Origin: Phoronis australis
Lineage: Eukaryota; Phoronida; Phoronidae
Assembly: GCA_002633005.1 (NCBI GenBank)
Contig: NMRA01000324.1
Span: 74,211 to 138,210, forward strand
DNA length: 64,000 bases
Reading direction: 5' to 3'
Part shown: one piece after another, positions 39,401 through 51,605 of the stretch
How positions within the stretch are numbered: position 1 is the stretch's first letter
Layout: each line of letters opens with the position of its first letter
The notes under the pieces: generated by a model
The model's database searches: none
Seen by the model: only the letters and a program-made list of their open reading frames with translations
What the model was told of the DNA's origin: nothing
Made by a program: the position numbers and the translations under genes

Positions 39401-42400
39401 TAATTTTGATGGAGGTTGAAATTCTGTAAAATCAATACCTTTCATCTCCCAACATAAACACTGTGGATAGTTTCTGTCGACCTGAAGTACTCACTTGCAG
39501 GTCTAAAAATGTCGCAACGGGAGCATAAGTACAATGCTCGCGTGGAACTTTTTCGCGTAGTCCCTAATTTTTGTAATGAAGTCACGGATACTCCCACCAC
39601 TTATCTCAGCAAGTTCAAACAACTTAACCAGTGCTTCCCTAATAAAAGAAATTAAATTAATACTGTCCCAACAGACATTGGTTGGAGTCTCGTATTTTGT
39701 TTCGGTTGGGACTGAGCAGTTAACAGATTACGAAAAACATGGCTGAATTTTCTTTTTCGGAAAAATAATTTTCGGTTTTTAGCACAGAGTATAGCTATAT
39801 TTGCATTGTATATCTTCATCATTTGATGATTACCTTTTTATTTAGCTTCATCTATTCATTGAGATTGCGCTCAGACGGGCGGGTTTGAGTCGGGCAGCGT
39901 AAACAAGGTGTTTCCCTAAGTATCCCTTCTCAAGGTTACTGCGTACAGCTTCGGCGCGTCCAAAGCTGTTAGTTGACTGTCACCCAGCAGATGATAATCA
40001 TTGGCCAGTTTCTTTTGTAAAAGTTTTCTAGGCGTGTCTGGTGTGGTGGCCAGTTATTGTTCGTGATTGTAACGGAGACAGCAGTGATATTGGAGTCCCC
40101 GATGGGTTCGATTGCATTTGCACCAAGTGACCCTGTGACGAGTGTAAAGCTTTGCGAAAGTTACCAGAAGATGACATTAAGCTTGTTACGTTAGCACGTT
40201 CGTAATTATCCGACATATTGTGCTAATGGTTTAGAGGTTTGTGAATCAATTAATTACTCTTTCGATTGCCGTGTCAGGCCAGAAATTGTTTGGCAAGAAC
40301 AACTTGTGATGGAACAGGTGTATTAAAACAACAGGTTAACGAGAGCTGAATAAACAAACTGTCTTTGTAATCACTGGAGGCAATTGTAAAATACTACATT
40401 TGAAAACGTTAGAAATCACTGATTTAATTCTGCTGTATTTGGATAAAGAATGGAGTTTTCAATGAAGTCTATTCATGCATTGTTCATCCTTAGTCAGGTG
40501 TTGTGAGACTTATTGTACCGACATAATAGAAAAGTGAACTAATGTTGACCGGATTGGTAAACTGGCACAAAAGCCAATGGGTGTAATAGCACATTTTGAA
40601 CAAATACTTGCTATTCATCGCCTATTCAGGTCAGATCGACATCAGTCTATTGAAAGTCTTGACACAATCAACATACAAGCATTCTTCCATTATGTGAGAC
40701 TGGCAATTTCAGTTTGCCTGACTATTCATGCTATTGTGTTGACAAAAATTAGAATAGGCTATGTCCACACTCGAATGTGAATGGAACACAGTAAGCTTAT
40801 CAAAAGAAAGGCGCTTTGCCTTTCAAATCGATGTAGCTGTGTTTATTGGTACTCACTCAAACGAACCATTCTGGTAAATAATTCTCCCGAATGCGTGCGT
40901 CTGCTTTCGATGCCACAATAGGGCTGCGGGTCCATTATTTGGAAGCATTGTACGCTTGTGCTCACATTATCGTCTCTGGCTCGGACTGGCTTTGAAAGCA
41001 GATAACGACTGTGGTGGAAGATTGTTTTCATCCTCCGATGATTTTTTACCGTATTGAAAGAAGCTGTGCGACTACTTATTCAAGCGCTTGACATCCTTTC
41101 AGTTAAATCATTGCAAGCGCATAAAAATAACCTGAAACAAACAGTACAAGTTGTGTATGCATATTTTATACATTAGTTGCACGATGCTACCCAAGCACAT
41201 GCATGTTCTGTCTTCCATCCCACAGCGATGAAACTTTTACCTCCCGCATATCCGCCTATCTATAACTCAATCGGCCTATTATATCAGAAAATGTTTTAGC
41301 TTTTAATTAATTATACATGTAATAGAGATGATGGTAGTCGGCTATCAGCCACAAGTATCTGTTTGATCAATGCCCACACATATATAAACTAGGTATTTAC
41401 TTCTCTAACTCATTTTACCTTTTGAACTGTTAGAAATCCAAACCATAGCAGCGAATGCAATATTTTCTCTATCCGGGGTTGAGTTTCTGTGCAGTTTATC
41501 CTTGTCAGTTATCGATGTACATCTACCGGTCTTCCAACTGCCTTGCATTTCTCAGCTAAGATTCGTCTAATTCAGCAGACAAGAAAACTATCATCAAATT
41601 GTCTGAGCGGAGCCACTTGAGATCGTCAGTACCCTATGACGTTGTAAATTCGCCTGTGATGTCCATGCCTCACTAACACCACGTAATGAATAGTTGCTTC
41701 TTGTTGCATGAAAGGTCATTAATAACTTAGGACGATAGTGTCATTGACTGCGTTTGTACTTGTCTTAGCTTGGCATTTTTTTCTTTTTTTTTTACGAATA
41801 AGATTTTAAGGTGAATGGTGTTGCAATGAAAGGCGTGTAATTTTTAAGTACTAATCGTAACACTGCGTCATTTTAAAGGCAGTTAACCGTGTGCTGTCAG
41901 AAGAAAAGGGAGTCATGAAGACATCTGTGATTAAAGGAATGAACGAAAACTGACACTGTCCTGCTTAATTTTTGCTCGTTTTTTTGTAACATGTCTTGCA
42001 TTTGTGAAGTGGACATTGTCACGTGTGCAGATAAACCAAATAAATTTCGGTATGCACGTGGCACTGGGCAGAGAGGATTGAGTGAGGAGTGTGATTATTT
42101 ATTAATACATTTTTTAATGTTTTGAAATATTCGTGTAAGAGCATTGCCCATGGAGTACTGGAGGGGACACGGGAGATTTTTTGATTTCCTTTTATATTAA
42201 TGTTGTAGCGGTGTAAAATGCGTGAGGCTTCAGATTGTTGTGGGGTAAACCCAAAGAAATGGACATTATGTTGGGATACTTGACTGAATGGCAATCGACG
42301 GAAGTCAATCTATTCAGGCGTTTGTTACCCTTGTGTCGGTGCACAATGGGTGTTCTGCTAATGGCAAATTTGAAAGGAGTTGAGCTATTTACCCAAAGCC

Positions 42401-44701
42401 ATGAGATTTAGCGCTCTTTCACCCTGTTTCAATGGAGTTTAACTGTCTATTTGATAACATAAGAATTCCTTGTATTTGTACAAACTTAATGTTGATGTTT
42501 AACTGACAAAAGGCTTTAGGCAAAACATACATTATCGACGCACCTTCGGTTTTAACAACAGTCGTATTTAAATTGTTCCATATTATTTATCTGGCGTTGA
42601 GTCAACCATTGAAAACCCTCAGTAGCATTGTGCTTCATTGTGTTGTATTGTTGCAGGTCTATTGTGTTGTGAATAAAGCGTATTAAATTCTTTGTTCCCC
42701 GTTCTAAAGGTGTTATTTCGCTTTACATACCCGGGTTTATTCGTGCGCCGTCAGCCATACAGAACAGCATGTATTTTTTATTATATTGTTATTTCCCAGC
42801 CTTACTTCGCCGCGATCTTATTCATAGGCTAAACAATGACAAACAAAAGGTCTTTTCACCGAGTGCCCTATTGGATTACAATACATCTTGGATGAAAGCC
42901 TGAATGCGCCTATTCAATCGCTACACATAAGTGGGCAATTTTAGTCATAATTTTAGACACAAGTTTGAATGAAATCCATTCATCGCTTTTGAATACACTG
43001 TAGACTGCCCGGGGCTCCGCGTATTCTTCTTATTATATAAAACAAGTCGAACGAAGCGCGATTTTGATTGATACAATATCTAGCCCTACCCGCAGCACAA
43101 TTAATTCGGCCATGCGCTGGGGGTTTTCTATGTGCGCTCTACAAAGAAATTTGATCAGTTTTGTTAATAAATGTTCACGTTATTTGTCAGGATGAGATAG
43201 CCTTTAGAAGTTACTACAAACGAATTTGTAATGCTAGCCCTTGGACCTGAATAGTTAGAAATGAGTTTTAAAATTCACCACAATACAGTTGGTTCAACGA
43301 ACAGGTGTTGTGTGAGAGAATCCAGCTAGCTACTTCATTCATATGTAAATGACAACCATGGAATTCATTAGCAAATTTCACAGTATTTATTTCAAGAAAA
43401 ATAAAACGGAAAAGGAATAATGCGAAGAAATTGAAAACATAAATGGAATGCAAGATAAAATGTGATTTCAGAACTTGAAATCCAATCAAGTAGTTAAACA
43501 AATTCGTCTTGTTCAAAACGTCAGTGGTACATAACAGGCAAAATGTCCAATCGTACACACTAACGCCTCGCACATTGTGAAGTAATGTAACTCTTTGCGT
43601 CTCTAAACTGAATACTGCAACAGTTCAAAAGCAACAAGCATTGTCATTCCTCGCTACCTCTAACTTGTTGGAGAAGTTTGGTCGACTCTTAAAGTTGCTG
43701 CTTGAGCAGCAGCAGTAAAATTCACAGTTGGCTAAGTTTCCGTGAGACACGCTAGTCTGATGCATCCTCATATCACCAGGATGTAGTCGTACTAAACCTA
43801 AATCACGTTTTCACACAAATTCTACAAGCAGCTGACCATAGTCAGGCGCGATACAGGTTTCGCGTCTTTAAAATATAGCCCACTTGACACATGTCCTAGA
43901 AAAGTCAAGACTACTGCACAGGTCTTCACACATTTTCAGCTACGATAAAGTAGCCAAGTTGTGTGCGTCTTTTGTGCAAGACTTTTTGTGTTTTACTATA
44001 TCTTTTGAAACTAATTGCATTTAAAAATAAATTAAAATCCTCATGTTAGAAATGCACTGATGAACCTACACTGCAGTCCAACTTCATTTTCAAATGAGAT
44101 CACATTTGTGCGGATTGGTAATGGAAAATTTCCATAATGAGGCAAGAAACGTAAAATCCCTTCCTGAGAGTTCGTCAAAATTAAATTGTCAAAGTGACAA
44201 CCACGTCATATCGTCTGCTATTGACATGAAAGTGATTCGTTGCGCGTAAAACGCAAGTACGTCATTCGACTGCACGTGCGTCAAATTTGAGACGAGGCCC
44301 ATTGTCACATGTGGAACAAGACATAACTAAACTACACCTATGAAACAAAAGTGGACAATGTTTCAAACAAAATTTTGTCTAATAGAATATAATCTTCGTC
44401 TGTGAGTTAACGTAGAGATATACTAATCGCCCTCTTAATTTCAGAATGAATTCGTATGCCGTTGTTTTAGTAAACGAGGTTTAGAAAAACAAGAGTCGAG
44501 AACAAAGTCAAAGAGAACATCTTTAAAATTAAGACGCATTCGTAATGTATACAATATAGAATCTATGTACAGTCATATACTCTCAATGTGTCATCGTCAA
44601 AGAAAAGTTGTCAATACTGTCAAACGTTTCCTTCAGTCGTGAAAATAAAACATCTCATAATCAATGTAACTAACAACATGTTTAAAAACAACAATAATAA
44701 T
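36431..44701. other. Long non-coding flank downstream of SoxB2
   Basis: About 8 kb with no supported gene. Small items: a two-copy tandem repeat at about 37185-37300, a MITE right end at 37956-37976 and a MITE left end at 38197. Sox loci often have distal enhancers, but conservation cannot be judged here. Confidence 0.5.
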
Positions 44702-45367
44702 CTATAGCACGGTGGTTGGGTGCCTATACGCATCCTCTGGCTTCATCAACACATAACTCAACGGGTGACGGGGAATGTCCTGTGGGCTTAGGCCATATGC
44801 CGGAGGGTAAGGCATGATGTATTGTCCATGTAGAGTGCTTTGCTGGTGGGCCGCGGGTGGGAGGGTGCCGTAGGCGGCTTGCTGGGCGGCGTAACTGTAG
44901 GCCGAGTAGAGCGGATTGGCGGCTATGTCAGCGGCTTTGTACAAGCTAGCGGGTGGGTCGGAGCCTAGTTTAGGCTCAAGAGCGCTGTACATGGACGTAG
45001 GCGGTAAGAAGGCTCGCATCTTCTCCGAGGTCTGGGCCATCGTGTTCATGATACTCTCGGCTTGACTAGTGGCAACGTACGAGTGAGGAATAGACATTGG
45101 TGCCATGCCAGGCATACCGATCATTGGGATGGGGAAGGCGTATTTGTCCTTTTTGAGCATCGACTTGGGTTTACGTCGAGGCCTGTATTTGTAATCTGGA
45201 TGTTCTTTCATATGTAAGGCCCTCAGCCGCTTGGCCTCGTCGATGAAAGGACGCTTCTCTTCCTCTGTCAACAGTTTCCAGTCGGCTCCAAGCCGCTTGG
45301 AAATCTCAGAGTTATGCATTTTAGGATTGTCTTGCGCCATCTTCCTTCTCTGCCCCCGACTCCAGAC
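44702..45367 (-). CDS. SoxB2: SoxB2 (Sox14/Sox21-like) exon 2
   Basis: Encodes the rest of the HMG box from [20 protein letters not shown] through [20 protein letters not shown] to [19 protein letters not shown], then a 140-residue C-terminal region. [10 protein letters not shown] and a Tyr-Ser-x-Leu motif match the SoxB2-specific region of vertebrate Sox14/21. It ends [20 protein letters not shown] and TAG. Acceptor AATTATAG, phase 0. Confidence 0.96.
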   Translation of the reverse strand, partial: VWSRGQRRKMAQDNPKMHNSEISKRLGADWKLLTEEEKRPFIDEAKRLRALHMKEHPDYKYRPRRKPKSMLKKDKYAFPIPMIGMPGMAPMSIPHSYVATSQAESIMNTMAQTSEKMRAFLPPTSMYSALEPKLGSDPPASLYKAADIAANPLYSAYSYAAQQAAYGTLPPAAHQQSTLHGQYIMPYPPAYGLSPQDIPRHPLSYVLMKPEDAYRHPTTVL

Positions 45368-45854
45368 CTATAATTTAATTAAGTCATGGATGTACGATAA
45401 CTTCTCACTGTCCAATATTTTAACTAACAAAGCTAATGCATACTTGACATGCAGAAAAGAATTAAAACGTATCGTTTGAAGGGTCATTTCAATAATAGAA
45501 CTTATGATCTCCATAATCTCGTGAATTTCACACTTGTCAAACGTTGTTACAAGGCTATTCAATCCATTCATTATAGAAAACAAGCTTACTTATAATCTGG
45601 AGACCCCGTGTCGCTTTCATATCAACCCATAACATGATCTTTGAAACACGTGTCGATCGAGGTGTCGACGCGATTGGTACACATTCGGAAATATATGTAA
45701 ATACGAATAGTTATTTGATGGCAAGTAATAACAACTCTTTCGACAACTTACATCAAGTAAATACGAACACAACAGCACAAAATAACAAGTAACAAAAACT
45801 CACCATAAATGCATTCATGGGTCGTTTAACGTGCTCCGGCTCCTTGACTGACAT
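44702..45854 (-). CDS. SoxB2: SoxB2 gene, complete two-exon coding region
   Basis: An HMG-box transcription factor of Sox group B2, which in animals usually acts as a repressor balancing SoxB1 in neural progenitors. Joining 45854-45804 and 45367-44702 gives 238 residues, close to vertebrate Sox14 (240). The HMG box covers about residues 8-86 and has the SoxB signature [20 protein letters not shown] chose ATG at 45854 because [16 protein letters not shown] starts at the usual distance from the box; an in-frame ATG at 45971 would add 39 unsupported residues. Vertebrate Sox14 and Sox21 are single-exon; here a 436-bp intron splits the box. The nearest genes are about 16 kb (Q-rich gene) and 21 kb (PEX1) away. 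Confidence 0.94.
45368..45803 (-). other. SoxB2 intron within the HMG box
   Basis: 436 bp, phase 0, donor ATG|GTGAGT after NAFM and acceptor TTATAG|GTC before VWS. Without splicing the frame runs into VSFCYLLFC and stops, so splicing is required to rebuild the DNA-binding domain. Confidence 0.93.
45804..45854 (-). CDS. SoxB2: SoxB2 exon 1
   Basis: Seventeen codons, [17 protein letters not shown], giving the N terminus and the first helix residues of the HMG box. Donor GTGAGT follows directly. Confidence 0.92.
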
Positions 45855-46800
45855 AATGGCGAAAGGCGTGTGTTTACAGACGTTCAAAATACACTCGAAC
45901 TCAGCGATCAGTTCCCGTGAAGAAACTTCGTTAACAAACTTTTCTGGGCAGAGTTTAACTAGACAATCCACTCATTCAAGCTGTTGGCAGCTATCGTTCA
46001 GAGTCAGTTTTAACTATATCTCCCGTCACAAATTCCGTGACATCCAAACACAACCACCTTTCAAAGGAGCCCTTTGCCTTATGACCAGCGGCACAATCAA
46101 GGTATTATTTTTCATTGGACTCCAATTGTTACCTCTGAGGCATGAACAAATTATTCAAGATGTCAACCAATCAGGTGTGTCGTTTAAACTGGCTTGTGTA
46201 TTCTTCTTTGATTGGCCAATTTCACCAGGTAAGTTGAATTGATTGACTCGCCAAATAGTAAGTGGCGTTGCGTTTAGTGTGAACTTTAGTTCTTATTTAT
46301 TGTTCGTCAGCATAAAAAGTGGAGAGAATTACACGGATTTAGGGCATGCTGGGAACATTTCTAACCACGTGCCCCCGTAGACAGTGCGCAGGACAGTACC
46401 AGTTTATTCATTGAACGCAGGTGTTTGCTATATTCGAGGGCGGTTTGGTTATATACCGATATCCTACTATCACGCGGCGTATGTCCCGGAGTTGAGGATA
46501 ACTGAATAGAATGGCTACACGACTGATTGTTAAATAATTATATTTGTAAATACTGTTCCATGGTTTCGTGAACACACTGTCAATGATTGTGTTATTATAG
46601 CGTCACTTAGTTCAGAGTAGGCATTTTTACTCTATGCAGGTAGAAATCTTTTGTTTGTTATTCGTTTCATGCAGCGCACCAGTTTTAAGAAACATTTAAA
46701 ATTAAATACTTTATTTCATTGCATCAGTTTTGTGCTGCATTACAGCATCGATCATAATAAATTGCAAATTTCTCTATCAACACATTTGAAGCGTGAATAA
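45855..46800. other. SoxB2 upstream region
   Basis: Would hold the 5' UTR and promoter. I could not fix a transcription start. The open frames on the plus strand here are antisense to the 5' region and lack support. Confidence 0.4.
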
Positions 46801-46810
46801 ACCTGTTTGA

Positions 46811-47335
46811 TTTAGACCACTTACCGCTATAAAATTAGTCCAAATTGTTCCTTAGACGAGAAATGATGTCGGTCTTGCTAAGAACTGACAGTTTATTCTC
46901 CCTGAAGACTATGATCATAGGCAGCGGATTTAGGGGGGCCCTGGCTGCCACAGGCAAAATGAAACAGCAAGAGCAACAGCGCGAAGCGTGAGGAAATATA
47001 ACTAGGACCTGTAGTGAAGAGGGTGGGGGGCTCAGACCGCATAGTCGATAGATTTTCCGAACAGAAGGTTCATACTCCCGGCCCCCGCAACTTTTGGGAC
47101 GCCTGTACACATATAACCGCGCTTTTCCCAACTCCCCGAGGCAACATGTTGCCCCCTTATGGTATCCTAGATCCGCCTCTGATGATACTCGGAGAATAAA
47201 GTGACACGCCGTGACAAGAAAACTTGTAAAGACCGTGCTCTCAACCAATACTGTAGGCTCTTTCTTAGCTTAGAAATCCCAATTATTTTGACTATAGAAA
47301 AATGGCTGACTAATTTTTAACGGTAAGTGGTTTAA
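46811..47335. mobile_element. TIR element, about 525 bp, TTTAGACCACTTACCG family
   Basis: Left end TTTAGACCACTTACCG with AAAATTAGTC; right end GACTAATTTTTAACGG with TAAGTGGTTTAA in reverse complement. Its centre (46910-47180, GC-rich, with a GGCGGATCTAGG-like motif in reverse complement) differs from the 259-bp member at 10926 and may be another insertion. Confidence 0.65.
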
Positions 47336-49130
47336 TTAAAAATGTTTTTGTAGTTGAAGACATGTTCATAGCCGCTGCTTCAATAAAAACCGTTTGTGCA
47401 CCGTTGGTGCCTATCATTCCGAAAAAACGCCGGAAAGTAAAAACTGGCGTTGAGTTATCACTGAAAGGTGTTATGTGAAGCGCAAGGTAACGTACGCACA
47501 TTTTTGTACATGATGTCCTTGCCAAAGACAATGCCGACAAAAAGCTATGCAACCACCGTTTCGTTGCTAGTCACGTGATTTCCAGAAGAAAAATACTTAC
47601 AAGGTGGGATTGATCGTATGCATGCGAAGCTAACATGTCTATTTTAGCTTTACCCGAATACATGTACTTCATTTCCAATTAATAAACAATGAGATATTAT
47701 TAACAGCACCTTTGTTACGTCAATTGTACTGAAACAAAACTAAATGATAAATGAGCTCGACTTGTATGGTTAATGATAACGTTTATTGCACTGTTCTTTT
47801 TACGGCTCGCTGCCCCCTCCCGCGTGCTTTGTTAACCCTTTCTTTGCCTGACAATAGCGACGAGTGGTGAACAAAACTTTGATTTATGGGCAAGCTTAGT
47901 GAAACGTTGGTCTTAAATTGTGTTCGGTTTATCTTTAGTTGTTCACAAAGGCATTAAAAAGACGGCACTGCCGACCGTGTCAAAAAGACATTAATTATAC
48001 ATTAAAAGTTTTTGAAATTCACCTGGTATAACATACACCGTTTGACAATAGAAACATAACTCCAAAGTCAATTATGTTGCAACTATTTCACGGTATATTA
48101 TCGCGACAACCCAATAAAAAGTCTTAGCACCGAAGTTGCTAGATTTTCTACCAAATCTTGACAATGGAGTCGAATGGTTGAAGTAGTTTCCACATTCAGA
48201 ATTTGGACGCCATTCAAACATTCTGGGAGTCGAATTGTGTAGTTAATGTACCTATAAATCCTGCACGAACAAGGAAAGTTCCGTTTGCATTTCTTTTAAA
48301 TACACAAATAAAGTCATTGAATTAATATTTCGTATTGATTCATTCAACGATTTGTTTACATTCACGTTCTTATCAACAGTCAAAACTTTGAAGAAAAACA
48401 ACGAGGGCAATATTTAATGCGGTTAAAAACCCCTATCGAACGTGAGCAAGCGCAACAATATTGTAACTCATTTAGCAATTCAATCGGCATAACAAATTTT
48501 AACGTAGTGAAGTGTTAGTTTTTAGCGGGCAAACAGTTTGTTGCGTCGCTGAATCGTCTTTTGAAATCAAAGGATAGAATCGTTCCCGAAACTGAGATTA
48601 ACGAGATCAACAAGAAACAGAAGACTCATTAGATTAAAATCTTGACATCAATTAGTATTTGACAATGTTGGTTTTGGGCCAAATGAGCAGTAGAATAACT
48701 GTTATTGTTGCTCTAAATGCTAGGGCTTCGCTGAATGGCAACCTGGGATTGGTTGAGCTCACCTTTTGGCGTAGCTTTGACATTTTTTACAAGTGAGTTT
48801 TGGTTTAGCTGATTTTGTTATTTGTAACCTTGTTGTTAAGTTTTGGTGAACTCCTTGAGAATGACGAGTTGAACTTCGTCGAAACGTTGGACTCGTGTAT
48901 ATATGTAAATATAGAATGTTAACAATTGTGCTGGGTTTTCCATCTACTAGTTTTGAGAAAATGTTAGCATTTTTGAGATTATCGCATCAATTTAATATCA
49001 TTTCTGATTGAAAATGTAGTTTGAACATGGAAGGCTATTAGAGTTTGATTTTCACTTAAGTAACAACACCTAGGCCTAAAGCAAATGTAAACGCGTGTCA
49101 GTCAAAGATACTATCACGTGACATAACTTT
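47336..49130. other. Intergenic, no gene recognised
   Basis: AT-rich with short open frames only. Confidence 0.5.
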
Positions 49131-49134
49131 TGCT

Positions 49135-49340
49135 ATAAACCACTTACCGTTGTAGAATTGGCCGAGCTTGTACCATAGTCATATTAGGGACTACTTCTTA
49201 GCTTGGAAAAATTGATATTTCGTTATGGTCAGCTTTAAGGCCAGTCTCGAGCAGTAGCGGACTGTCAAATCTTTTCAAGGTTAGGAATCACATGCATTTT
49301 TCTTAGGAGCAAATTGAGAACAATTTCAGAAGTTTAAGTG
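49135..49340. mobile_element. Partial element with TTTAGACCACTTACCG-type left end
   Basis: TATAAACCACTTACCGTTGT, then GAATTGGCC and ACCATAGTCATATTAGGGA, match the start of the MITE family. A clear right end is not visible. Confidence 0.45.
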
Positions 49341-49368
49341 GCATTATCGGCGGGAAACGTGGTTTTCT

Positions 49369-49445
49369 GAGATCAGCCTCGGCGCGGAATCGAACCTGCA
49401 CCCTCGCAGTCGCCGTCCAACACTCCGCTGACGGAGCTAAATCTC
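49369..49445 (-). repeat. tRNA-related sequence (SINE head or tRNA pseudogene)
   Basis: On the minus strand it has an A-box-like TTAGCTCCGTCAGCGGAG, a B-box GGTTCGATTCC 30 bp later, and short complementary ends (GAGAT and ATCTC). The arms do not make a regular tRNA cloverleaf, so a tRNA-derived SINE head is more likely than a working tRNA. Confidence 0.45.
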
Positions 49446-49689
49446 ACTCTATCAATGGCAATGGAATCGTATCGATCATGCAGCTTATTATCTTATAAAC
49501 CACAGATTTAGTAAAGCTGCATTTTGCCCTATTGAGCTGGCTGAGAATCAAGGTCGGCATTTCTTTCTCACTAAAACCGGTCTCCTAATATTTCTTACGT
49601 CATGGGATTCTATTTCCGTTACCAAATCAAGTCTCATGCTATGTGTATTAATGTATAATTTTTGAATTTGCAGTTTTAGGGTTAAAAAA

Positions 49690-50095
49690 TCGGCAGCTGT
49701 CCTGGTGCCTTCTGAGGTGTGCCACACAGTTGGACCCATTGCACTAATAACCTGACTAAAGGGCATACCTCAGCATAAGGCTTCTCGTGAGTAATGTATT
49801 CTAATTTCTCCTTTTATTCAGGAAATTAGAAAGGCTATTGTACCTCCGCGATCTGACGATGTCCATTTAGCAAAAGATTGCAGAGACCCTGATAAGCAGA
49901 GCAAATTTCCAATAAATGTCGAGGAGCGGTTTAAGCTTCCAAGCCACACATAGGGGAGTTGGAGCGGATCACAGGACCTGTGATTTTTCGGAGCTGAGCT
50001 AAGTTTCAGTGGCCAGTAATTAATTGGATCACTTGTCGAATAGCCAGACATCTAAGCGTAAGAGTCTTTTGGAACGTCTTGGCTCAATAGGACTT
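49690..50095 (-). mobile_element. Decayed LINE 3' fragment, related to 6575-7271
   Basis: Near 49735 the sequence GGACCCATTGCAC and AACCTGA matches the 3' untranslated part of the first fragment (GGGCCCATTGCAC, AACACCTGA). Upstream, shifted frames retain a [10 protein letters not shown]-like stretch and the Cys/His knuckle region. Several frameshifts; much older than the copy at 6575. Confidence 0.55.
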
Positions 50096-50185
50096 AAAAA
50101 GATTAACTTTGTTTGTCTGCGGGTGGGGCCCGTCCTCTAAGCGTCACCTGACAATTTAAAAACCCACTATTTAACATTTTCTTTG

Positions 50186-50322
50186 TAATAATTACACGTG
50201 ATTGGTGTGCAGGGTTCTGCTACAAAACAGTGTTCACTTGCTCCTTGCTTTGTAATAATTACACGTGACTGGTATGCAGGGTTCTGCTACAAAACAGTGT
50301 TCACTTGCTCCTTGCTTTGTAA
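50186..50322. repeat. 67-bp tandem duplication
   Basis: Two near-perfect copies containing TAATAATTACACGTGA and CAGGGTTCTGCTACAAAACA. Confidence 0.92.
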
Positions 50323-50653
50323 GCTAATCACCAGCTTCATTGCCAACACTTTCTAAGGTTGGCCAACACTAATAAACTTTGAAGCGTTTTTTTTTGAGTC
50401 GCCGATGTAAGTGGTCTAGTCACCAGCATTGATTTCAGCGAGCAACAGCGAAAATTGTCGTAAAATCCCCAAAACACGAAGGATTTTACTGCTTTATAGC
50501 TCTGGTCAAAGCTAGTAACTTCAAAACATCTACCCCATCCAACAACCATCCCAACAACATGCACCCCCATCCAATAACCATCCCAGAAACGCGTTTTGGG
50601 CTGTAAAGCGCTAATGTCCCTTTGAGTAAATTCAATCTGAACTTACTATTGCA

Positions 50654-50792
50654 ATGGAAGGTGGATTGATAACCGCTATAAATGGAAGGTGGATTGATAA
50701 CCGCTATAAATGGAAGGTGGATTGATAACCGCTATAAATGGAAGGTAGATTGATAACCGCTATACACGGAAGGTGGATTGATAACCGCTGTA
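50654..50792. repeat. 28-bp tandem repeat (5 copies)
   Basis: Units start ATGGAAGGTGGATTGATAAC. Confidence 0.95.
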
Positions 50793-51517
50793 CATGGAAT
50801 TCTTTTGGATTTCTTGACCATTACTTTTAAAAAAGCAACGAGAATTATGCAAATCACGTGACCAATTTTAGGTCTAAAGAACTAGAGATTCTGCTAATCG
50901 TGCCAGTATGCTTACAACAGTTCGAAGCAAAATGTTAGTTAACTGTGTTACATAGTGTCGAGTAACTAATAGTTACCAGCTTTCATGGATGAGAGCCTTG
51001 GACTGAAGCTGACAATTCCCGAAGCTTTACAACAACAGCTTGATCTCAACACCTTTGCCAATTAAAATCTTTTCACGGGATTCACTTAATCAATGCGTGA
51101 ATTACGAGTCATACTGAGAACATATTAAACTAATGGGTTGTCTGTAGGTCTGATTAGATGGTTATTGAGGATTAAGAAATTATCTATTGGTGTTTTGTTC
51201 AGTTTGGAAATTGAATATACCGTAACTATTAAGAGGTTTTGTCTTTTAATTTCTCGTCATTTCATCAATTGAATAGACGATATCTTGGCTATTGATTATA
51301 ACACAAATTATGCACCTATTTGAAATTTCGAACTTTATTCAGCTCAGCGTTTAACAGCTCTAGAGTAACGATGTTTTATTATCACGGAACGTTTTTCTCC
51401 CCGTTTATGCCTTATTTCTCAGTTGGCTTTTCTGCTCATTGTGACAATAGTATTCTATAACATTTTTCCAAAGAGTCCTAATTTTGTTCATATATGTATA
51501 CGTGTATCATTATATAC

Positions 51518-51521
51518 ATAT

Positions 51522-51552
<31 letters not shown>

Positions 51553-51605
51553 CGCGCGTGTGCGTGTGCGTGTGCGTGACTATGCTTGTCTTTGTCTGTG
51601 TGTAT
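51518..51605. repeat. (TG)n(CG)n(TGCG)n microsatellite
   Basis: Alternating purine-pyrimidine: TG repeats, then nine CG steps, then TGCG repeats. A strong candidate for left-handed Z-DNA under torsion. Confidence 0.95.

Noticed and set aside
45855-45971. Upstream in-frame ATG giving SoxB2 39 extra residues
   Set aside because: The extra residues are unlike SoxB2 N termini, while the ATG at 45854 gives a normal length.
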